Assembly: GCA_035048815.1 (NCBI GenBank) | Contig: JAUCBN010000054.1 | Location: 11,346,001 to 11,410,000 of the forward strand | DNA length: 64,000 bases | Direction: 5' to 3' | From: Abelmoschus esculentus | Taxonomy: Eukaryota; Streptophyta; Magnoliopsida; Malvales; Malvaceae | In this document: positions 59,740 through 64,000 of the stretch, one piece after another | Layout of the letters: each line of letters begins with the position of its first letter | Position numbering within the stretch: the stretch's first letter is position 1 | Program-made: the position numbers and the translations under genes | The notes under the pieces: model-generated | Told to the model about the DNA's origin: nothing | Seen by the model: only the letters and a program-made list of their open reading frames with translations | The model's database searches: none

Positions 59740-59930
59740 CCTTTCAGATCAAACACATTTAAGGAGAGGCTAATGGTGCTGCTGACTTCATGTCAAAGGT
59801 GTTAGTCGGTGCAGATCCGAAGCTATGAGTGTTTGGGAGCCGTCTACCAGAATGTTGGGATGTTCTAGTTAAGGAATGATTTGGTACCTATCATTTAGTA
59901 CGAACGAGCTAACAAAAGAACGATCTGCCG
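59740..59930 (+). mobile_element. LINE C-terminal relic
   Basis: Broken wording GEANGAADFMSKVLVGADPK and LPECWDVLVKE, then FGTYHLV, is like the end of the RNase H domain and tail of plant LINE polyproteins. Stops interrupt it. The surrounding 59,400-60,100 shows no intact gene. Confidence 0.55.
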
Positions 59931-60421
59931 TTAAGCACAGGCTCTCATTACGTTGGTTTAGTAGATATGATACTCTCCCAGGTAAAAGTACTAAACAAGT
60001 TCATATATCATGTTGCAGAGTGCATTCTGGTTCCTGTTCTTTTAGAAAAAGTGAACAAGATGATTATGTTTAATTTAACTGTACTGATTTCAATTCGAAA
60101 TAGAGATCCATGACAAATGTGAGACCTGTATAAATACATAATGTCACGGCCGCATATTGTCTTGGCAGGTGACACTAGCATGTTCATGTATATCCTGTCC
60201 TGAAGAAGGTCAGTAATTTAGACTATGCTTTATACTATGAACCTGGATAGATCTTATGGACTTCATTTCCAGTCTTTAAACCAATGACATGTACATATAC
60301 ATGCAAAATGTGCTGATCTACCTACAGATATCAATCACTTTTCCACCAATAACTTCCTCTTTTTGTAATTTGACAGTCAAACACTCTTTTGCAAAAGGGA
60401 CAGGCTTAACAAGGATTAAGC

Positions 60422-60615
60422 ATATATTTCTCGGCCTTTTGGCTAAGATCAAGTGTAGTATCTATTCTTATCAGTTTAATATCTGATACGTGGGCCATTG
60501 GCTCACATGATATTAAATTTATATCTTTAAGGGGAAAGCTCATTCAGTAGCTTGCTATTGGTTCTTTCAGGTGTTGCTCAAGTGTTGCACTATAGCTCGG
60601 GCCTGGCACACCCCA
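60422..60615 (+). ncRNA. U2: U2 snRNA-like sequence, probably a pseudogene
   Basis: The first 70 bases are nearly standard U2: TTCTCGGCCTTTTGGCTAAG, ATCAAGTGTAGTATCT with the branch-site-pairing GTAGTA, and TTATCAGTTTAATATCTGAT. Stem-loop IIb (GGGCCATTGGCTCAC) and the Sm region (AAATTTATATCTTTAAGG) are changed, as are the 3' stems (AGTAGCTTGCTATTGG kept, then CTCAAGTGTTGCACTATAGC). The plant upstream element GTCCCACATCG and a TATA box at -30 were not found. Homology is certain; function is doubtful. Confidence 0.8.
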
Positions 60616-61210
60616 CCAAACAGAAGTTTCAAGGTTTAATCGCTTAACTTGGATGTTTGTTATGTCACATGCATACATGCTCTTATATGTTATAAAAGGT
60701 GTGTAGGAAAACCATATGAATAGACCATTGGAAAGCCATATGTCCCTTGAAAATCTTACTTTAACCGTTCCTTGTTTACCAAGTAACCAAAGGCCATGGT
60801 TTGACAAAATTGAAAAGTTAATTGTCACAAATTAGATTGAGCCTTATCAGAGCCCTCTGTAGAAAAACATACCTCTGGAGGTCCATTGGAGGTTTTCATA
60901 AGATCCTTAACCATCATTGGTATTCCCTCGGTAGAAGGGGAAGGGTTGAAATGTGGAAGAACCGGAAATCATATGTTTTCTGGGATCATAGCAGTTGGTT
61001 GATGTTGAATCATTTGCATAACACAAATGATAATTGGTACTATGATGATACAGACATTGGGAAAATCATAGCGTTGTTGTTGATTGAATGTTTGGAACCA
61101 GAAAAGGAACATAGGTTTGCGCTTTTGTATTCTTTCAAAAGCTTCAAGGTCATGACTGGGTGGTGGCAGTAGGGTGCATTTTCCAATATTCAAGGTATGT
61201 TAGCAATTAT
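60616..61210. other. Unassigned segment, ORF without recognisable product
   Basis: An open frame of 116 codons on + (60822-61172) has Trp/Lys-rich wording but no motif I know and no splice context, so I do not call a gene. The segment sits between the U2-like sequence and the RLCK exon copy. Confidence 0.3.
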
Positions 61211-61486
61211 AGGAATGAAACGAGTGGCTCAGGCAGGAAGGTCTCATCATCAGTTTCAGTACTAGAAATGAGGGGGAAACTGTGTAGTAGTCCTCTAATC
61301 TGAAGAGCTTTAATATCGATGAACTAGGAATGGCCACAAGGAACTTCCAACCAACCAACCAACCGTATAGCGTTTCAGGTAAAGAAGGAGAGAATTCATT
61401 GACAGCTTCTAAAGCCTGGCTCTGGCATGGGTATTGCTGTTAAAAGGCTTAACAATGAGCTCTTTCAAGGCTACCATGAACAGCTG
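61211..61486 (+). pseudogene. Broken copy of RLCK exon 2
   Basis: Collinear with 52,913-53,189 of the RLCK gene: GGAATGAAACGAGTGGCTCA, then ATGGCCACAAGGAACTTCC, TTGCTGTTAAAAGGCTTAAC and CTACCATGAACAGCTGGTGA, including the donor. Indels (for example the ACCAACCAACCAACC run) break the frame and remove the glycine loop. No other kinase exon follows. Its donor flank GGTGAGTTTT is that of the true exon 2 rather than of the decoys, so it was copied from genomic DNA. Confidence 0.85.
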
Positions 61487-61576
61487 GTGAGTTTTTCATA
61501 CTCGCGTATGCCCTAAACCTTAGAGCTCTGCAGATTTTTCGAACTTTAGATTCCTTGCTTAGCACGTTAATGTGTT

Positions 61577-61648
61577 GTGTTTGTAGTCCAACGGTTAGGA
61601 TAATTGCCTTCCAAGCAATAGACCCGGGTTCAACCCCCGGCAAACGCA
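61577..61648 (+). tRNA. trnG-UCC: tRNA-Gly (TCC)
   Basis: A 72-nt cloverleaf with acceptor stem GTGTTTG/CAAACGC (one T-G pair), short D arm typical of Gly (GTCCAACGGTTAGGAT), anticodon TCC at 61610-61612 in loop CTTCCAA, T arm CCGGGTTCAACCCCCGG and discriminator A. All stems pair. The T loop reads TTCAACC rather than the common TTCGACT. Probably functional. Confidence 0.9.
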
Positions 61649-61868
61649 TCTAGGCAGCGGATCCATCATGTTTTCTACATTATGGTGAAAAATAGGCATT
61701 TAATGAGGCAACCATAGAACATACTTTTTTTCCAATGTTATCTATATATATTTTTATTTCATAAGACTTCACTATTTGTTTGAACATATCTAGGTATTAA
61801 TCTTCTAATTGTGTCAAATTGGGTTGCCAAAATAAGCTCCACACCACATTAAATTGGAATTGTGTACA

Positions 61869-61939
61869 TATCAGAGTTAGGTTTCGATCCTGGACCTGTG
61901 GGTTATGGGCCCACCACGCTTCCGCTGCGCCACTCTGAT
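61869..61939 (-). pseudogene. Degenerate initiator tRNA-Met copy 2
   Basis: On - it starts ATCAGAGTGGCGCAGCGGAA and keeps anticodon CAT, but GGTCCCAGG is shortened to GGTCCAGG and the T stem is CCAGG/CCTAA, so it no longer pairs fully. It is 71 nt. It shares the one-base loss with the copy at 63480. Confidence 0.75.
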
Positions 61940-62245
61940 AAGATGATGCTATACTAATATGATGACTTATGGACTTGATATTTCGTGTGTATTTTCAGAA
62001 CAAAAGTTTCCTCGGTAACCTGCAGTGTGAGAAAAGTAACAGTGTAGTAAGATAGCTCTAAACTGGCACACTTCACAATCCAAACAAAAGTTTCAAGGTT
62101 TATGATCTGGACTTGGTTGTTATATCTTTGCTTCATCGTAGGGTAGAGGATAGGTAGGGAAGTTGTTGTTAGTGTTTCACATGCTCTAAAATCGAAAATC
62201 CAACAATTGCGCCTGAAATTGAGTGCCATTTATGTGTTCAGATTT

Positions 62246-62485
62246 ATGGAAGAACTGTTCAGCATAAGACATAACTCCAACACCAATGACACTGATCCAG
62301 CATCTGAGAAGAATCTTGCTTTGTATGATTGATGGTTTCAGCACTTTGCAGCTGTGGCCAGGAGCAGATTAATGAAAAAAACAAGTGTATTGGATGATGA
62401 ACCAAGAGTGTTTGAAGCCCCGCTTATGCAGAGAAGATCGTATCTGGCATTTGGTGACCCTTTTGACCAAGACATTTTCCAATGA
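62246..62485 (+). pseudogene. Gene-like fragment with one in-frame stop
   Basis: Eighty codons in one frame starting MEELFSIRHNSNTNDTDPAS and, after a TGA at 62330-62332, continuing WFQHFAAVARSRLMKKTSVL and APLMQRRSYLAFGDPFDQD. The wording on both sides of the stop looks coding. I do not recognise the family. Either a relic or part of an exon-intron gene misread here. Confidence 0.35.
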
Positions 62486-62632
62486 CGGTAGAATGATTTT
62501 ATCTGGTTGATTCAGTGACGGCGTTTTGATGATTGTTCAAGCTTCATTTGGAGACCCTGAATGGACGTGATGGGGATCTCTTATTGCAGAAAGATTTGAA
62601 CCGCTATGGAACCCCACCAGCACTTAAAGTAG

Positions 62633-62888
62633 CAGTTGGAGCAATGCCAAATGTTACTGTGGACGGCAATTTCCAGTTTGCAGGTTTTGGCTGCCTCTGG
62701 ATGATGCAAAGTTCGAGGAACATGTCGCCAGAAACGGTAAAGAGAGAGTTGGCTTTGCAGATGCCCCAAGTGGGGGTAGATTAGGGACCAGCAGCAGATG
62801 GTATGTATCCTGTTTATGGTCTTTTATTTATCATGAGCCAATACGCAAGCTATGTTTGCCATTCTCAAAGTTATAAAATCCGCACAGC
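62633..62888 (+). repeat. Inverted repeat, left arm
   Basis: About 255 bp matching the reverse complement of 63117-63384 with few changes and small indels. The arm contains coding-like wording in two frames (NFQFAGFGCLWMMQSS and FWLPLDDAKFEEHVARNGKE), suggesting a duplicated gene fragment with a one-base loss at the GGTTTTGG step. The source gene is not recognised. Confidence 0.8.
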
Positions 62889-63116
62889 TGCACGAGGCAT
62901 CTAGCTTCGGTAGTTAAAGGAACGGTTGTTGTTCTTAGAGGTCACGGATTTAAGCATCAGTAATGTCAGATCAATGTCTAATGGTTGAGAATATACACTA
63001 GAACATATACTACTGTAATCACTGTCTTGGGTGACTAATGTGGGATGAAAAGATTTTGTAGTCTTGATGGGACGATGATGAACGAATGGTAATCACAGTT
63101 GTGTATTAGGCTTTTA

Positions 63117-63384
63117 TCTGTGCTGATTTTTATAACTTTGAGAATGCCAAACGTAGCTTGCGTATTGGCTCATGATAATTAGAAGACCAACAAGAAGATA
63201 CATACCATCTGGCTGTGCTGCTGGTCCCTAATAACGTAGCCCCCACTTGGGGCATCAGCAACGCCAACTCTCTCTTTACCATTTCTGGTGACATGTTCCT
63301 CGAACTTTGCATCATCCAAAGGCAGCCAAAACCTTCGAACTGGAAATTACCATCCACAGTATCATTTGGCATTTCTCCAACAGC
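63117..63384 (-). repeat. Inverted repeat, right arm
   Basis: Reverse-complement partner of 62633-62888, separated by about 228 bp. Read on -, it gives NFQFEGFGCLWMMQSS and FWLPLDDAKFEEHVTRNGKE in two frames. The word CCCCACTTGGGGCATC is repeated just outside it at about 63,392. Confidence 0.8.
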
Positions 63385-63479
63385 CATCTACCCCCACTTG
63401 GGGCATCTGCTGCTACTTTTGTTCTGAAAATATACACGCACAATAACTCTATTTGTGATCATATTAGTAGAATTATCTG

Positions 63480-63550
63480 ATCAGAGTGGCTCAGCGGAAG
63501 CGTGGTGGGCCCATAACCCACAGGTCCAGGATCGAAACCTGGCTCTCATA
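63480..63550 (+). pseudogene. Degenerate initiator tRNA-Met copy 3
   Basis: It starts ATCAGAGTGGCTCAGCGGAA, keeps anticodon CAT and the GGG/CCC anticodon stem, but has the same lost C as copy 2 (GGTCCAGG) and an acceptor mismatch (CTCTCAT for CTCTGAT). It is 71 nt. Probably not functional. Confidence 0.75.
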
Positions 63551-64000
63551 TGTGCAGAATACATGTATTCGGATGTGAAGAAAAACCTACATTTTGACAC
63601 GGCATCCTGCATGCATCAGTCTTCAATAGAGCTGGAAAGAAGCTGCCCAGGTCTTAAAAGCTCTGTAGAGGAGAGAGCAGTATCCCACATTGCTAAGCAA
63701 TAGACAATTCCACTCCACCATTGTTTATAAATAAAAGCACAAAGTGCTTAAATCAAAACGCAATCATCACTCTTCACAAGTTTTTTTTTTCTTCACAAAG
63801 CTGTACTGACTTATTAATTATTATCTTTTTAATTAAAGGTAATTCAGCACAGGTATTGTGAATAATAAAGGTTAAGTTAATATTTTTTTTACCAGAGTAA
63901 TAAAAACTTCTATTCCTTGTGTATGACTTGTTTGTGTCAAAAATGATTTTTTAATAAATTTAAAATATTCAAATGAAATAAATTAATTAGATTATATATT
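63551..64000. other. Window end, no gene seen
   Basis: AT-rich towards the end. An open frame around the tRNA-like copy (63455-63703) is a by-product of that sequence and is not called. Confidence 0.4.

Noticed and set aside
1..64000. CRISPR array, operons, phage or plasmid features
   Set aside because: Nothing of the kind is present; gene structure is plainly plant nuclear.

Overview
This is plant nuclear DNA. Genes are sparse and contain many introns, the spacers are strongly AT-rich, and the protein set is land-plant specific: a plant enoyl-CoA reductase, an RLCK-VII kinase, X8/CBM43 proteins, PMEI-like proteins, a DUF506 protein and GH17. Relics of LINEs and short hAT-type elements fill the spacers. 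The species cannot be fixed from sequence alone. I infer a eudicot, possibly of the Malvales, with low confidence.

Layout. 0-9 kb: KIN17 (intronless), very-long-chain enoyl-CoA reductase (4 exons) and the tRNA-splicing endonuclease subunit SEN54 (4 exons), all on +. Both the reductase and SEN54 carry a reading-frame break inside an otherwise well-conserved gene. 9-12.4 kb: a hAT-type element with a perfect 8-bp target duplication, an orphan last exon on -, a tRNA-Lys(CTT), and empty AT-rich DNA. 12.4-22.8 kb: a tandem array of about 3.72-kb units, each with one small X8/CBM43 (Ole e 10-like) gene on - and a deleted LINE; an older diverged unit lacking the LINE follows to about 23.6 kb. 24.2-25.6 kb: a GH17 beta-1,3-glucanase, so three callose-binding modules lie beside a callose-hydrolase-type enzyme. 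27.2-27.8 kb: a small MBD-domain protein with three SPPPG repeats. 28.9-30.9 kb: a DUF506 gene (-).

33.9-40.2 kb: a complete 19-exon DNA topoisomerase II gene (-), 1461 residues. 44.0-47.6 kb: an intronless 1182-residue DEAD-box helicase of the PRP5/RH42 type (+). 52.7-55.75 kb: an RLCK-VII kinase (+) whose second intron holds repeated copies of the preceding exon's 3' end. 56.2-58.7 kb: two PMEI-like paralogues (-). 59-64 kb: mixed debris and small RNA genes, namely three tRNA-iMet-like loci (one sound, two degenerate), a U2 snRNA-like sequence, a tRNA-Gly(TCC), a broken copy of RLCK exon 2, LINE debris and a 260-bp inverted repeat.

The protein genes do not form one pathway. KIN17, SEN54, RH42 and TOP2 are housekeeping nucleic-acid genes; the reductase serves wax and lipid elongation; X8, GH17 and PMEI genes act on the cell wall. 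I found no clearly novel multigene system. The most unusual structures are the X8/LINE tandem array with its empty-site relative, the decoy exon ends in the RLCK intron, the initiator-tRNA cluster and the inverted repeat. All gene models come from reading splice sites and phase by eye; no alignments or searches were run.
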